A stretch of 44,243 nucleotides of DNA from Bordetella petrii (GTDB taxonomy: Bacteria; Pseudomonadota; Gammaproteobacteria; Burkholderiales; Burkholderiaceae_B), in NCBI GenBank assembly GCA_017745595.1, contig WMBV01000040.1, forward strand, positions 1 through 44,243, read 5' to 3'. A model generated the notes under the pieces. The model ran no database searches. It was not told the DNA's origin and saw only the letters and a program-made list of their open reading frames with translations. Both the position numbers and the translations under genes were made by a program. How positions within the stretch are numbered: position 1 is the stretch's first letter; the number at the start of each line of letters is the position of its first letter. Below, piece after piece: positions 32,864-42,479 of this stretch.

Positions 32864-34086
32864 CACTGACCTCCCATACGGCCGCCAATCGCCCGGTACT
32901 TCTGCGTCAGGATCGGCTCGTATTCCTGACGCGCTAGGCTCGCGAGAATCTGACCATTGATGACGTTGCCCTTGCGCATCTCGTTTTCGACCTTGAGCAG
33001 CAGCCAGTTATTGAGCGACGAGACGCGAATTTGCTCGCGCACCAGGTTATCGCCGCTCATGGCCTGCAGATCCGTCTGGTACGCCGTGTTCGCATACCGT
33101 CGGCCGACTTCGAAGGCTTCAAACTCGCGCGCGGACATCATGCCGGTTGCCTTCGCTTGCGACGACGCCACCTGGTTGTAATACGACGCCGCCGACGGCG
33201 CTTGCAGCGCATCGGTCAGCAGATCCTTCGTCGCCGAGTTCGGCTGGCTGTCGGCAATGAGTTGATCTTGCGGATCGGAGGCTGCGGAGATGACGGAGTT
33301 GTACTGGTTCATCAGGCCCACGTATTGACCGCCCGCGACCGTGTTCGCTTCACCCTTGCGCAGTTGCGGCCCGATCGACCGACGAATCGAGTTCTGCGTG
33401 TACATACGCGCGGCATCGGTCTGCGCCTGCGAGAACGTGAGTTCCGGTGCCTTTCCGTTCGGACCAGCGCCGCTCAGCACGGAGTCGATGCGCTTGTCGG
33501 CGCCGGGCATGTTGCCGGACACCGACGGGCACGCGGGAGCGCCACCATAGGCCGAGTAGTCGTCGCTGTCGCAATACTGAGCGTGGATTTTCGCCGCGCG
33601 CGACGCGTCGATTTCCGGTGCCGGCGGTGGAGAGTTGATCGCCTGCGCGATCGCGGCATTCGCGATCGACCCACCACCACCCGGCCGGATACCACCCTTC
33701 GCCGCGCCGGCGGCCGCACCGACCTGGACAGCACCGCCCGAGCCGGACTCGCTGCAGATATTGTCGGGCACTTGATAGCGTTGGCGCGCGTCCTCGACTC
33801 GGCGATTCATCTCCATGTTGACGTCGTTCTCGCGCTGCGCCCGCGCGGCGGCTTCGATCGTGCTCGCCGTCTTGCTGCCGTTCTCATTCACGGCCACGCC
33901 CAGGTTGTACAGCAGCGTGCTCACCGACGTGTTCATTGCGGAGATCGCGCCCGTGATGGTCGTGTTGGCGATGTTCACTGCGCCCACCACGCAGCCGTCG
34001 CAGATCGCGAACGCCGGCGTCGACGCCACCAGACCGCCAACCAGCGCCGCAGCGGCGAGCGGCTTCATTACGATGTTCTTCTTCAT
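32863..34086 (-). CDS. traW: TraW/IcmX-like periplasmic protein
   Basis: A 407-aa exported protein with a signal peptide (MKKNIVMKPLAAAALVGG... ending TPAFA) and cysteines just after cleavage (ICDGC). An early segment with helix and heptad character (NTSVSTLLYNLGVAV), a Gly-rich linker and a long Gln/Ala-rich helical region follow. IcmX/TraW proteins are periplasmic components needed for transfer. The start overlaps the traU stop as ATGA. Confidence 0.83.
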   Translation of the reverse strand: MKKNIVMKPLAAAALVGGLVASTPAFAICDGCVVGAVNIANTTITGAISAMNTSVSTLLYNLGVAVNENGSKTASTIEAAARAQRENDVNMEMNRRVEDARQRYQVPDNICSESGSGGAVQVGAAAGAAKGGIRPGGGGSIANAAIAQAINSPPPAPEIDASRAAKIHAQYCDSDDYSAYGGAPACPSVSGNMPGADKRIDSVLSGAGPNGKAPELTFSQAQTDAARMYTQNSIRRSIGPQLRKGEANTVAGGQYVGLMNQYNSVISAASDPQDQLIADSQPNSATKDLLTDALQAPSAASYYNQVASSQAKATGMMSAREFEAFEVGRRYANTAYQTDLQAMSGDNLVREQIRVSSLNNWLLLKVENEMRKGNVINGQILASLARQEYEPILTQKYRAIGGRMGGQ

Positions 34087-37000
34087 ACGGCCAACTCCCG
34101 TTGCTTCCTGATGTTGCGCGTGTACGCCTCGACCAGCTTGCCCGCCAGTCGCTCGACGACGGACACGTCCTCTTTCTCCGACGATTCGGTGCGCATGTGC
34201 TCAATCGTCTCCAACGCGGTCCCCAGCGGGAAGTGCTCAGCGAGCAGCTTGCGCGCTTCGTAAGGCCCGATTCGTTTGTAAAGCCGGTTGCGCAGCGCGA
34301 CGTCTTCCTGCGTCGTCGAGAACGCCCACAGCTCGATCGGACCCACGGTGTTGGTAAGGAGCTGCACGACGAAACCGACCTTCGTCTTAAACAGCGCGAG
34401 GAAGTTGCCGCCTTCGGGGCCCGGACCGACGGCTTCGCGTTGCAGCCGTCGGATCGCTTCTTCGGAAACGTTGTAGAGCGTGCGCAGAATCGACTCGTCG
34501 GCCGCGTTGCCGCCGCGCATCACATAGACTGCCGTCGCCGCGTTGAGCAGCTCTTCCGGATAGTCGGCGAGGTACTGCGAGGCGTTGACGATACGGATAC
34601 CCCACTTACGCCCTTCTCGCCCGTCCTTGATCATCGTCTGCACGAACGCCTGCTGACCGCCAGTGTTATGCACTTCGTCGTAAGCGATGGTCTTCTGCTC
34701 GTCTTGAACGTCCGCTACCCGCTTCAGGTGATAGTCCTGATACATCTCGGGGATCACGGGCAAAACCACTTCCTCGCGGAGGAAATAGTTCTTTGCTGCC
34801 ATCTGCCGCGCGAACATGTACATGGCGGCGGTACGAAGCATGCCCTCGGGCGTTTTCCCGCCAATCACGTCGTTCAGGTCGATCGAAATGACGCGCGTCT
34901 CGCTGTTCAGCTCGAAGCGCGTGCGGCCGGCGAAAAGCGCGTAGTTCGACGTCGCCACCGAGAAGCAACGGTACATGTACTTGAGCAGCGGCTCGTTAGT
35001 GCCTTCGACCCTAGCGTCGCCGAACAGGTCGCGGATCGACTCGTCGTTCAGATATGCGCTGAAATCCTGCAGCACAGGAACGGCTTGGCGCTGCGCGAGC
35101 GAAGCCTCGCGCACGTAGCCAGCCTTGAACAGCATATCGGTCACTTCCCACCACTTCGCGACCGACCACCACTCTTCCGAATACTGTTCCTTCAGGCCCG
35201 ACGACTCGAGCACATCGTCGACCGTCCGGTCGATATGCGGCTCGTACATGTGCGGGTTCTTCGTCGCACGATCCTCGTAGGCAATCCGTAGCAGCATCTC
35301 GTTCACCTGCGAGCAACCCGCAGGCGCTTTCTTGGTGCCGGGATCGGTACAGAACAGCGTCATCAGATCGACGAGGAATTCGGTCTCGCGCGACGTCGGC
35401 GAGCGCGCGCCGAGCTGCGTGTCATACGGATTGGTCGCATAGTCGACCGAATTCTGCAGGCGAAGATACACAGCCTCGCTTTTGCGATGCTCCGGCAACG
35501 AATCCTTGATCAACTGGATAAGGCCGGACGAAGACGGGCCGACATCGATAATGGTCATCAACGGCAGGCGAACGTTGCCGGCGCGGTGAACCGTCGCGCT
35601 GTTCATCGAGTTCATGAGAACCGACTTACCGCTGCCCGGAGGCGCACTGATAAGCTCGATCCACGTGTCCTGCAGGCGACTGCCCAACTGGATCGGATAG
35701 ATTTTCCCGTCGGGCGTGCGAACAATCAACGAACCGCCGTCGCCCCACGGCGTCGCCGGCCGCTGCAACGGCAAGAGATACAGCGCATCGGGCAGCGGCG
35801 GCACCATGCGGTTCGCGATGTTCTTCGTCGTAAAGCCCGGAATGGTGGACGCCCACGCAGCCAGCGGATCGCCGTGTACCGACGTCACTTGGCAGATGCC
35901 CCACGACTGAATCGACTTCTCGAGCGCTGCCATTCGGCGCTTCGTTTCGCGCTCGGAAGGCGACCAGGTGGACACGGCGAATTTCATTGAGCAGATCGCG
36001 TCTTCCTTCGATCGCTCGTTCAGGTCGATAAACGACTGTCGGATCTGGCGGTTGCTGGGCAGCATGCCCACGAACGCGACCATCATTTGCCGAGCCCGCA
36101 TCTCATTGAGGCCACCGGGATTCAGATCGACGCGAACGCGCCACGGGATTTCGCGGTCGATCGAAGCGAACAGCGACGAAAACGGCTGCGGTTCCTGCGG
36201 CCCGAGCTCCATCGACATGTTGCCGTGCCAGAGGTCGTCCGTCTTGATGATCTCGCGATGGTTCGTCACGTCGTTCGTGCAAACCTGATAGTTGACCGGC
36301 GGCGCCGAGAGGTCCGAGTGATCGTGCTTGTCTTCCCGGCCACGCGGGATAAAGCGATCGCCGGGAAGCACCGGCCGAAACTTCTGCGAGGTCCGTTCGC
36401 GATTGACCATGATCCGCACGCGCTTGATCGCTTCGTGCGCGCTGATCGGCCGGAGCATGATGCCCGGCCGCCCTTCCGAGCCGCTGCGCTCGAAGTCATG
36501 ACGCACGCGATCCACCATCGTGTCGTGACGATATTTCATCGCCATTATCACTGACGCGGGATTCTGACCGAATTCGATGCGCGGCAGATTGTGTTTCTGC
36601 GCATCCACCGACCGTTCCTTGAGCTCCCGCTTCATCTCCTCGGGGCTCATGACGTTCATGTGCGTGTACACGATCATCAGGTTCTGTTCCCACGCGACGA
36701 GCGGAGCATTACGCCGCACGCGGTCCAGAATGATGTCCTCCGACTTCAGGCCGATACGCCGAGCCGCATTGATCTGCGGCTCGGCAAGACGCATCAGCTC
36801 GTCAAGCGATCGATCGGGATCTCGCTCGAAACCGAACGTGATCGAGTGGCCGTAGCGCTTCATATAGCCGTTCATCTTCACGCGCAGGTTGTCGATCATC
36901 TTCCCGAAGTCTTGATCCGACAGGATCTGATACGTGCCCTGCACGTCGAACGCGGTCAGCAGCGCGAGCTTGTTGTCGACGACGATGTACGGGTCTTTCA

Positions 37001-37148
37001 GGCCCGGGTGCCGCTTGATGTCTTCTTCCGTCAGGCCCACGGCCGTCGCCAGCTCGCAGTATCCGGCGAAGTCCTTGCCGATCCAGTAACGCGCGAGATA
37101 AGCGAGCGTGTCCTCGATCGCGGTTACACCCTTGTCCAGAAAGCCCAT
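34083..37148 (-). CDS. traU: TraU/DotO (IcmB) VirB4-family ATPase
   Basis: A 1021-aa cytoplasmic ATPase that powers assembly and substrate transfer of the type IVB system. Walker A is PPGSGKS at about residues 502-509, in LISAPPGSGKSVLMNS. A Walker B-like segment EVHNTGGQQAF precedes the conserved VirB4 C-terminal region (GIRIVNASQYLADYPEELL). The length equals that of R64 TraU and Legionella DotO. The start MGFLDKG at 37148 follows AAGGAAC, 11 bases after the traT stop; the upstream extension overlaps traT. Confidence 0.93.
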   Translation of the reverse strand: MGFLDKGVTAIEDTLAYLARYWIGKDFAGYCELATAVGLTEEDIKRHPGLKDPYIVVDNKLALLTAFDVQGTYQILSDQDFGKMIDNLRVKMNGYMKRYGHSITFGFERDPDRSLDELMRLAEPQINAARRIGLKSEDIILDRVRRNAPLVAWEQNLMIVYTHMNVMSPEEMKRELKERSVDAQKHNLPRIEFGQNPASVIMAMKYRHDTMVDRVRHDFERSGSEGRPGIMLRPISAHEAIKRVRIMVNRERTSQKFRPVLPGDRFIPRGREDKHDHSDLSAPPVNYQVCTNDVTNHREIIKTDDLWHGNMSMELGPQEPQPFSSLFASIDREIPWRVRVDLNPGGLNEMRARQMMVAFVGMLPSNRQIRQSFIDLNERSKEDAICSMKFAVSTWSPSERETKRRMAALEKSIQSWGICQVTSVHGDPLAAWASTIPGFTTKNIANRMVPPLPDALYLLPLQRPATPWGDGGSLIVRTPDGKIYPIQLGSRLQDTWIELISAPPGSGKSVLMNSMNSATVHRAGNVRLPLMTIIDVGPSSSGLIQLIKDSLPEHRKSEAVYLRLQNSVDYATNPYDTQLGARSPTSRETEFLVDLMTLFCTDPGTKKAPAGCSQVNEMLLRIAYEDRATKNPHMYEPHIDRTVDDVLESSGLKEQYSEEWWSVAKWWEVTDMLFKAGYVREASLAQRQAVPVLQDFSAYLNDESIRDLFGDARVEGTNEPLLKYMYRCFSVATSNYALFAGRTRFELNSETRVISIDLNDVIGGKTPEGMLRTAAMYMFARQMAAKNYFLREEVVLPVIPEMYQDYHLKRVADVQDEQKTIAYDEVHNTGGQQAFVQTMIKDGREGRKWGIRIVNASQYLADYPEELLNAATAVYVMRGGNAADESILRTLYNVSEEAIRRLQREAVGPGPEGGNFLALFKTKVGFVVQLLTNTVGPIELWAFSTTQEDVALRNRLYKRIGPYEARKLLAEHFPLGTALETIEHMRTESSEKEDVSVVERLAGKLVEAYTRNIRKQRELAV

Positions 37149-37159
37149 GTTCGTTCCTT

Positions 37160-37912
37160 TTATGCAGGCGCGTTCATAACGTCGTGATACACCTGGCCCC
37201 ACTTGCCGACCGGCAACGTACCGTAAGATTCGCGCGCCCACGTCGCAGCGACTTGCGTGTACGGGCCAGGATTGAAAACTACGGCGAGGTCTTGAAAGAC
37301 GACCTCGCGCTTTTCCCGGTCCTCCTCCTCGAGGCGAACGATCGCCTCGGCGAACACAGCCGGGTCACTCGTGCCCCAAGCGTCCTTCGCGTAGTCGCGA
37401 TGCGAAGCCATCCAGTTCAGCAGCTTCTTCGCATCCTCCCGCACGACAGGATCGTCCGACTGCATCGCAACGATGATCGTGCGCTGGAGATGGTTCGCAT
37501 CTTGCCCACTCAGTCCCGGCAGATAGGCGATCACGGCGTTGCCTTCGCCGAGTTCGCCGAGATGGTTCCAGCCGTGGCACAGATGATCCGCGGCGCGCAG
37601 GTTCTCTGCTCGCACGTCGCGATGGTTGTCGCTCAGGTTGTGAACCTGGTTCTGCGACGAATAGAAGCCGCAGAACATGCAACGGTGCCCGTCGGCGACG
37701 AGCGTTTTGCGGCGTAGATCCTGCTGCTCGAATTCGGGTTCCGTCGGCTCGACCGCGCTCGGGTGCTTGTCGCCCCAAACGCGGCTTTTCGTCGAAAAGA
37801 GCAGAGCCGGGTGCGCCGCCTTCTCGAAGTTGCTGCCCAAGCTTGGCTTAGGCTGCACCTTGTCGAGCTCGACGTCGGCCGGGTCGTGAATATCGGTTCG
37901 GTCTGTCGTCAT
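37160..37912 (-). CDS. traT: TraT/DotN (IcmJ) HNH-like protein
   Basis: A 250-aa cytoplasmic protein with a zinc-finger/HNH-like core: CMFCGFYSS (about 78-86), then VHNLSDNHRDVRAENLRAADHLCHGWNH. This is the pattern of IcmJ/DotN, a zinc protein that forms part of the DotL coupling complex. It lies directly before the DotO gene as in R64 and Legionella. No ribosome site lies close to the ATG; GGGGGAGG is about 30 bases upstream, separated by a 7-bp hairpin (37924-37941) that would shorten the distance if folded. Confidence 0.85.
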   Translation of the reverse strand: MTTDRTDIHDPADVELDKVQPKPSLGSNFEKAAHPALLFSTKSRVWGDKHPSAVEPTEPEFEQQDLRRKTLVADGHRCMFCGFYSSQNQVHNLSDNHRDVRAENLRAADHLCHGWNHLGELGEGNAVIAYLPGLSGQDANHLQRTIIVAMQSDDPVVREDAKKLLNWMASHRDYAKDAWGTSDPAVFAEAIVRLEEEDREKREVVFQDLAVVFNPGPYTQVAATWARESYGTLPVGKWGQVYHDVMNAPA

Positions 37913-37923
37913 CGCTAAGTAGA

Positions 37924-37941
37924 GGCGGTCGGTTGACCGCC
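37924..37941 (-). promoter_or_regulatory. Hairpin between traR and traT
   Basis: GGCGGTC (37924-37930), four-base loop, GACCGCC (37935-37941). It lies between a G-rich Shine-Dalgarno-like run and the traT ATG. There is no T-run after it on the transcribed strand, so it is not a classical terminator. It may set relative expression of traR and traT. Confidence 0.55.
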
Positions 37942-37960
37942 CTCCCCCGTATGAGAGCGG

Positions 37961-38434
37961 TTACTGCGGCAGCGCGCCTTGCGACGAGCTCTGGATACCT
38001 ACCGTTTCGCCGGCCTTGATCATCACGAAGCCGGTCGCGCCGAGAGCGGCACCCGCCAAGATCGGAACAAAAATCTGGCCGCCCTTGATCTGGCTATGCT
38101 CGCCTTCCTTACCCTTGCGCCACCAGTTGTAGCCGCCGTAGCCTGCCCCGCCGAACCCAACGGCGGCGAAGAGCTTGCCGAGGTTGGTCTTGATTGAATC
38201 GCCCTGTTGGGCGGCTGAGTCGACCATCCCGGCAATACCATTGGTGGCCTGAGCGTGTGCCGCAGTCGCGACGAACAGACCCGTAAAGGTCATCGCGGCG
38301 CTTGCCATCATGATGCGACGCTCGCGCGGCGTCCGCGATTCCACATAGTCCGCGCACTTTGCCGTCGCGCTAATGTGCGCTTTACGCCCGAGGTCTCCGA
38401 GCCACTCGATGGGCTTGAACATTACCTTTTTCAT
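37961..38434 (-). CDS. traR: TraR-like membrane protein (IcmD/DotP-like)
   Basis: A 157-aa protein with a basic N-terminal region of about 40 residues, a signal-like membrane segment ending AAHA, then a small domain with two more hydrophobic segments (LFAAVGFGGAGYGGYNWW and IFVPILAGAALGATGFVMIKAG). Small proteins with this layout at this place are TraR of R64 and IcmD/DotP of Legionella. The start at 38434 has AGGAGA upstream. A pilin-like (VirB2-type) role is possible because of the two short hydrophobic helices; this is an inference. Confidence 0.75.
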   Translation of the reverse strand: MKKVMFKPIEWLGDLGRKAHISATAKCADYVESRTPRERRIMMASAAMTFTGLFVATAAHAQATNGIAGMVDSAAQQGDSIKTNLGKLFAAVGFGGAGYGGYNWWRKGKEGEHSQIKGGQIFVPILAGAALGATGFVMIKAGETVGIQSSSQGALPQ

Positions 38435-38458
38435 ACATCTTCTCCTATCAAGGTGGAA

Positions 38459-38992
38459 CTACCAGTAGAGGCCGAAAGATTGCCGGAACGCCTCGATAAC
38501 ATCCGGGATCTGAACCAGCATCGCCCCGCCCACCATGTGAGTGAGGGCACGCCAGACAGAATCGTCAGCACCGTGTGACGACTGCCCGTCCATCGATGCT
38601 TTTTTCAGAATGACGACGCCACGAAAGAAGAAGACGCCGCCCGCCACACTCGCGATCGTTAGGACTGCATTGATCGCGTCCGCAAAGCGACCGAAATCGG
38701 CCGCCCCACTGTACGAAATCGGCCCGTAGCTCACTGAGCCGGTGCCGAACGAATTCCACGTCGCGTTGATGAACTGCGACAGGTTCAACAGCAGGCCGCC
38801 GATCAGGATGATCGGCAGAATGTCACCGATCGTGACCGGAGACTGGCCCGGCAGTCGCGACGCGCGCTGCATACGCAACAGCGAGTTCCCGACGTACAGG
38901 ATGCCGACCACTACGCCGAGCACCCAAAGGAATCGCCACATCGCCACCGAAAAATCGCTGGCGAAGTGGACGACCATCTGAGCCAGATCCAT
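38459..38992 (-). CDS. traQ: TraQ-like membrane protein (IcmC/DotE-like)
   Basis: A 177-aa inner-membrane protein with about four hydrophobic segments (near 16-38, 57-75, 108-130 and 148-168) and a central domain GTGSVSYGPISYSG. Position between TraP and TraR and the segment pattern match TraQ of R64 and IcmC/DotE of Legionella. AGGAG nine bases before the start. Confidence 0.78.
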   Translation of the reverse strand: MDLAQMVVHFASDFSVAMWRFLWVLGVVVGILYVGNSLLRMQRASRLPGQSPVTIGDILPIILIGGLLLNLSQFINATWNSFGTGSVSYGPISYSGAADFGRFADAINAVLTIASVAGGVFFFRGVVILKKASMDGQSSHGADDSVWRALTHMVGGAMLVQIPDVIEAFRQSFGLYW

Positions 38993-39004
38993 AGCGTCGC
39001 GCTC

Positions 39005-39886
39005 CTATCGAATGGTGCCGAGCGACGTCACAACCTGACGCGTCGAGGCATCGACACGAACGATGCGCATGCCATCGATGACATCGCCAGCTTGGACGAC
39101 ATAGGTGCGCTCGGCATTCTGAATCCATGCCTGGTCGCGGTAGACCGTGTTGAGCGTGAAGTCGCCCGGTTTCGTCGTTCCGGCGCCAATACGCGTCGTC
39201 GCCGTCGGCGTGGTGCTTACATACCGACGCGGTGAGGTCGAAACGTGACGCACCCGATGCTTCGGCTTGCTGACGCTCGTGCTCGCGGTCGCGATCGGAG
39301 CAGGACACTTCGCCGCTTGCGCTTCGGCCGTGGCGAGCTTGCCCTGCAGATCGTCAACCTTCGCCTGCAACTCGGTTTCCTTCGCTGTCGGTTGCGATGC
39401 TTGCGTGCTGGTCGCGCTCGCACCACCCGGCGCTGACGCAGCGGTTACCGTCGCCGCAGATGCACCGCTTGCCGGAGCCACCGCAGTCACGTCGCTCGCC
39501 GGGGCTGCTGTCGCAGCCGTGACGCTCGAGGCCGCGACTGCCGGCGATGTGGCGGGCTGATTCGCGACCGGCTGATACTGTTGAGCCCGGCTTGCATCGG
39601 TCATTGCCTGATCGGGGTTGAGCATGCGCGCGGTCGTCGATTTGTCCGAAGACGATCCGCTGAATACATACGGCCAGCCGATCCACGCCGCTGCGACGAC
39701 AGCGCAGGCGATCGCGAAGTGCACCGGGCCGAGCTTCGACACGAAACTCGGCAGCGTGGAAGCCTTCGGCTGCGCTGCACTGGCTTGCGTTTTTCCGGAT
39801 TCGCTCGCGTTCTTCGCATCCGGCTTCATGTTGAAAATGTCTACGCCGGAATCCGGCTGCTTATCCTTGCCTGTCGGGTCGCTCAT
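39005..39886 (-). CDS. traP: TraP-like membrane protein (DotF/IcmG-like)
   Basis: A 293-aa bitopic protein: a cytoplasmic N-terminus (about 50 residues), a membrane segment (VHFAIACAVVAAAWIGW), an Ala/Thr/Ser-rich periplasmic stalk, a short coiled coil (KETELQAKVDDLQGKLATAEAQ) and a C-terminal globular domain with AERTYVVQAGDVIDGMRIV. This matches the plan of TraP of R64 and DotF/IcmG. ATG at 39886 is chosen because AAGGTG lies six bases before it; the longer frame starts with GTG at 39895. A promoter with operator lies just upstream (39897-39923). Confidence 0.8.
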   Translation of the reverse strand: MSDPTGKDKQPDSGVDIFNMKPDAKNASESGKTQASAAQPKASTLPSFVSKLGPVHFAIACAVVAAAWIGWPYVFSGSSSDKSTTARMLNPDQAMTDASRAQQYQPVANQPATSPAVAASSVTAATAAPASDVTAVAPASGASAATVTAASAPGGASATSTQASQPTAKETELQAKVDDLQGKLATAEAQAAKCPAPIATASTSVSKPKHRVRHVSTSPRRYVSTTPTATTRIGAGTTKPGDFTLNTVYRDQAWIQNAERTYVVQAGDVIDGMRIVRVDASTRQVVTSLGTIR

Positions 39887-39896
39887 ATCGGGCACC

Positions 39897-39923
39897 TTTT
39901 CGTATCGTGTCTATTATACGGAA
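39897..39923 (-). promoter_or_regulatory. traP promoter with shared operator, site 4
   Basis: TTTTCGTA (39897-39904), 12 bases, TACGGAA (39917-39923). On the minus strand TATAAT (39918-39913) forms a perfect -10 box inside it; the -35 region is weak. Transcription would start about 20 bases before the traP ATG. The site abuts the traO stop codon, so the traP-traY genes can be expressed separately from traM-traN-traO. Confidence 0.7.
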
Positions 39924-41267
39924 TTATTGCTGAGGATAGTAGCCCGATCCCGGCGGCTGGTAATAGCTCGGAGGCGTGTACCCAGGCATGTTGTACGGCG
40001 TATTGCTGTAGCCGCCGTAGCCGCTCGGAGCCACGGGAGAAACGTTCAGCTTGGGCGGTTGCGATGCCGGCTGACCCACGGCGCTGAGCGGATCGGTTCC
40101 GGGAGCCATCGGCTGGCGAGGTTGGGTCGGTCCCGTCGCACCAGCGGCAACGTCGTCGCTCGCGAGCACCGGGCCGATGAACTGAATCCAGATAGGCGTG
40201 TCCTTCGGGATAAGAACCTGCTTCACTGGCATGTTCGCCGCGTCGTTGGCCAGCACCTGCCCCGCTTGCTGGCCCATACCGCCCGCAATCGTTCCACCGA
40301 CAGCGCTCCAGCTTGGCGTCGACGGATAGGTCTGGATGACACCGCCTTGCGGCGTGATGATGTTCTGCGCGGCCGCCTGCTCAAAGAGTTGACCAGTTCG
40401 CCCAATGCCCATCGCGATGGCAGGGATGATGATGCGCGAGAAGTAACGGTTGTTGACGTCGCCCGACAACGCCGTGCGCATCGTCGTTTGATCCATAGCC
40501 TTCGCGGTCACCTTGTACGAGTGGCCCTGCCACTGCATGTACGAGAACGTCATGTCGACCGAGTTGGTGATTCGCTTGTAGCCCATCGCGAACAGCACCG
40601 CACCGGCGTACTGACCGTTCGGGATATACGCCCGCACGACCGAATTCTCATCCGTATCGATAGCCGTCTGGAGCATGGCAGGGATAAGAGCGAAGTCCTC
40701 GACGACCTTCACTTTCGCTGCGGCCGCCGCGGCGGCCTGTTGCACCTGGGCCGGCGTGTCCGACTCGTGCATCAGCGACTTCGCGTAATCAGCGCTGTCC
40801 GTCGAAACGCGCGCAGTGCTATGCGGCACCGGCGCCCAGTTCGCCATCAACCCCTGCATCTGGTCACTGACTTCCTTCTGACGCTGCTGGTCCTGCTGCG
40901 GGTTCTGTTGCTGGGCCGGCTGCTGGTAGTAGACGACCTGCTGCGCTTGAGGCTGGGCCTGCGGCGCACTCGCGGGCTGATCCGGTACGTTGTTCGTGCG
41001 ACTCGACAGCACTGACAGATACGACTGCCCGTTCTGCTCGGCATCGGTCGCCTTGGTGCGGTTGTATTTGTCGAGAACCTGCGAATACTGCTCGCTTTCT
41101 TTGGTCGGTGTGCCGCGCCCTTGCGTTTGCACCGCGCTGATCTGCGACTGCTTGCGCGAGCTGTCGGCGAAGTAGGTCGCGGCGATATAGCCGACAACCG
41201 CGATCGTCACGATGACCCCGATCGCGACGATTTTGCTTTGGCGCCCGACGTCCGATTGTGTACTCAT
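39924..41267 (-). CDS. traO: TraO/DotG (IcmE) core-channel protein
   Basis: A 447-aa protein with an N-terminal membrane segment (about 12-31), a Gln/Pro-rich linker (about 95-135) and a C-terminal domain (about 185-380) related to the VirB10 family: SVVRAYIPNGQYAGAVLFAMG, then the ISRIIIPAIAMG-like region RYFSRIIIPAIAMGIG and VLIPKDTPIWIQF. A Pro/Tyr/Gly-rich tail follows. DotG/TraO spans both membranes and forms the core channel with DotH. It lacks the long repeat region of Legionella DotG, as in R64. It starts 11 bases after traN. Confidence 0.9.
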   Translation of the reverse strand: MSTQSDVGRQSKIVAIGVIVTIAVVGYIAATYFADSSRKQSQISAVQTQGRGTPTKESEQYSQVLDKYNRTKATDAEQNGQSYLSVLSSRTNNVPDQPASAPQAQPQAQQVVYYQQPAQQQNPQQDQQRQKEVSDQMQGLMANWAPVPHSTARVSTDSADYAKSLMHESDTPAQVQQAAAAAAAKVKVVEDFALIPAMLQTAIDTDENSVVRAYIPNGQYAGAVLFAMGYKRITNSVDMTFSYMQWQGHSYKVTAKAMDQTTMRTALSGDVNNRYFSRIIIPAIAMGIGRTGQLFEQAAAQNIITPQGGVIQTYPSTPSWSAVGGTIAGGMGQQAGQVLANDAANMPVKQVLIPKDTPIWIQFIGPVLASDDVAAGATGPTQPRQPMAPGTDPLSAVGQPASQPPKLNVSPVAPSGYGGYSNTPYNMPGYTPPSYYQPPGSGYYPQQ

Positions 41268-41277
41268 GCTCTGCCTC

Positions 41278-42468
41278 TCAATTGATGTCGAGTTGGAGCG
41301 TCACGGACCGGCCCATCTCGGACAGCGTGACGTAAGGGGTCGGCGGCAACCGATAAACGCGCGTGCCGTCGGCGGCAGACATGCTTTGATCGAATGCCGT
41401 CTGAATGTCGTAGTTCGTGCGAACGAACATCGCGTCGCCGTACTGCCAAACCTGCGTGCGTGCCGGTACGTCGCCATGCGCTGTCACGCGCTTCGCGCCA
41501 CTCGGCGGAATGCCGTCGAGGAATCCCTGCATCGTGTCGTCGTACAGCGCGATACGACCGGCTCCGAGGAACGGGGCTTGTGCGTTCGGACCACGGCCGG
41601 GCACACGCAGATCGAGGCGATAGTCGACAACGCGGCTCTTCTCTTTCGAATCGGGCTCGCCGGTGGCGAGCTTGACCACGACCGGCGTCGCCATGCCCTG
41701 AAGGAAGACGGTCACATTACCGTCTTCATAGGCCGATAACGCCGAGATCACGACGGACGGCGTGCCTTGCAACCATTCGACATCGAAGTAGCGGGCATCG
41801 GAAACTCGCGGAGCAACGGCGAGCGGCCACGGCGCGCCCGTCGAATCCACGAACACCAGCGTCGTCTGCTCGCCGGGCAGCACGCGCGCGATCGGGAGCG
41901 CGGCACCGGGCGAGAGGTCGACCGAGATGCTGCTGATCCGGGGCACGGTCCTGACAGGGTGATAAGCCTTTGCCTTGCGCGAGTCGTCGAGCTGCTGACG
42001 CAGCTTGACGATCTCGCCGTTGCTGAAGGGCGAAACGACCTGCTCGGCGCGTTCGTAATTGCTCGGAGGCGCGAGCGGGGGCATCGGCGCGACGCCATTC
42101 TGAGGTACTGCTCCCGCCGGATACTGCTGCGGGTAGCCCTGCGGGGCTTGTCCGGCCACAGCATAATTCGCCGCTCCATAGTTGGTTTGCGGGAACGCAG
42201 CCTGAATTTGCTGCTGCGAGCTCATCGGCGCTTGACCAGGCGGCGGCGGAAATGCGCCGGCCGGTGCGCCCGCATTGACCCACTGCGGGGCTTGCGCTTG
42301 TTGCGGCTGCTGCGGTGCCGGTGCAGGCGCTGCGACACCTTGCGCGGCCGGTGCCGCGCTTTGCTGCTGCGCCGGTTGGGGTTGAGGCTGTTGCGCGTTT
42401 TGAGCCATCGCCGGAGCGAGTGTGCTGGCCGCCAACGGTGCAACGAGCAAAAGGGCGAGTCGTTTCAT
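41278..42468 (-). CDS. traN: TraN/DotH (IcmK) outer-membrane core protein
   Basis: A 396-aa exported protein: signal peptide MKRLALLLVAPLAASTLAP-AMAQ, a Gln/Pro/Ala-rich region to about residue 130, then the DotH-type domain with VRTVPRISSISVDLSPG, EQTTLVFVDSTGAPWP and VTVFLQGMATPVVVKL. DotH/TraN forms the outer-membrane part of the core complex. The start at 42468 is chosen as the first residue of the signal peptide, with AGGA eight bases before it, over a start five codons earlier. Confidence 0.9.
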   Translation of the reverse strand: MKRLALLLVAPLAASTLAPAMAQNAQQPQPQPAQQQSAAPAAQGVAAPAPAPQQPQQAQAPQWVNAGAPAGAFPPPPGQAPMSSQQQIQAAFPQTNYGAANYAVAGQAPQGYPQQYPAGAVPQNGVAPMPPLAPPSNYERAEQVVSPFSNGEIVKLRQQLDDSRKAKAYHPVRTVPRISSISVDLSPGAALPIARVLPGEQTTLVFVDSTGAPWPLAVAPRVSDARYFDVEWLQGTPSVVISALSAYEDGNVTVFLQGMATPVVVKLATGEPDSKEKSRVVDYRLDLRVPGRGPNAQAPFLGAGRIALYDDTMQGFLDGIPPSGAKRVTAHGDVPARTQVWQYGDAMFVRTNYDIQTAFDQSMSAADGTRVYRLPPTPYVTLSEMGRSVTLQLDIN

Positions 42469-42479
42469 CGTTCGAGTCC

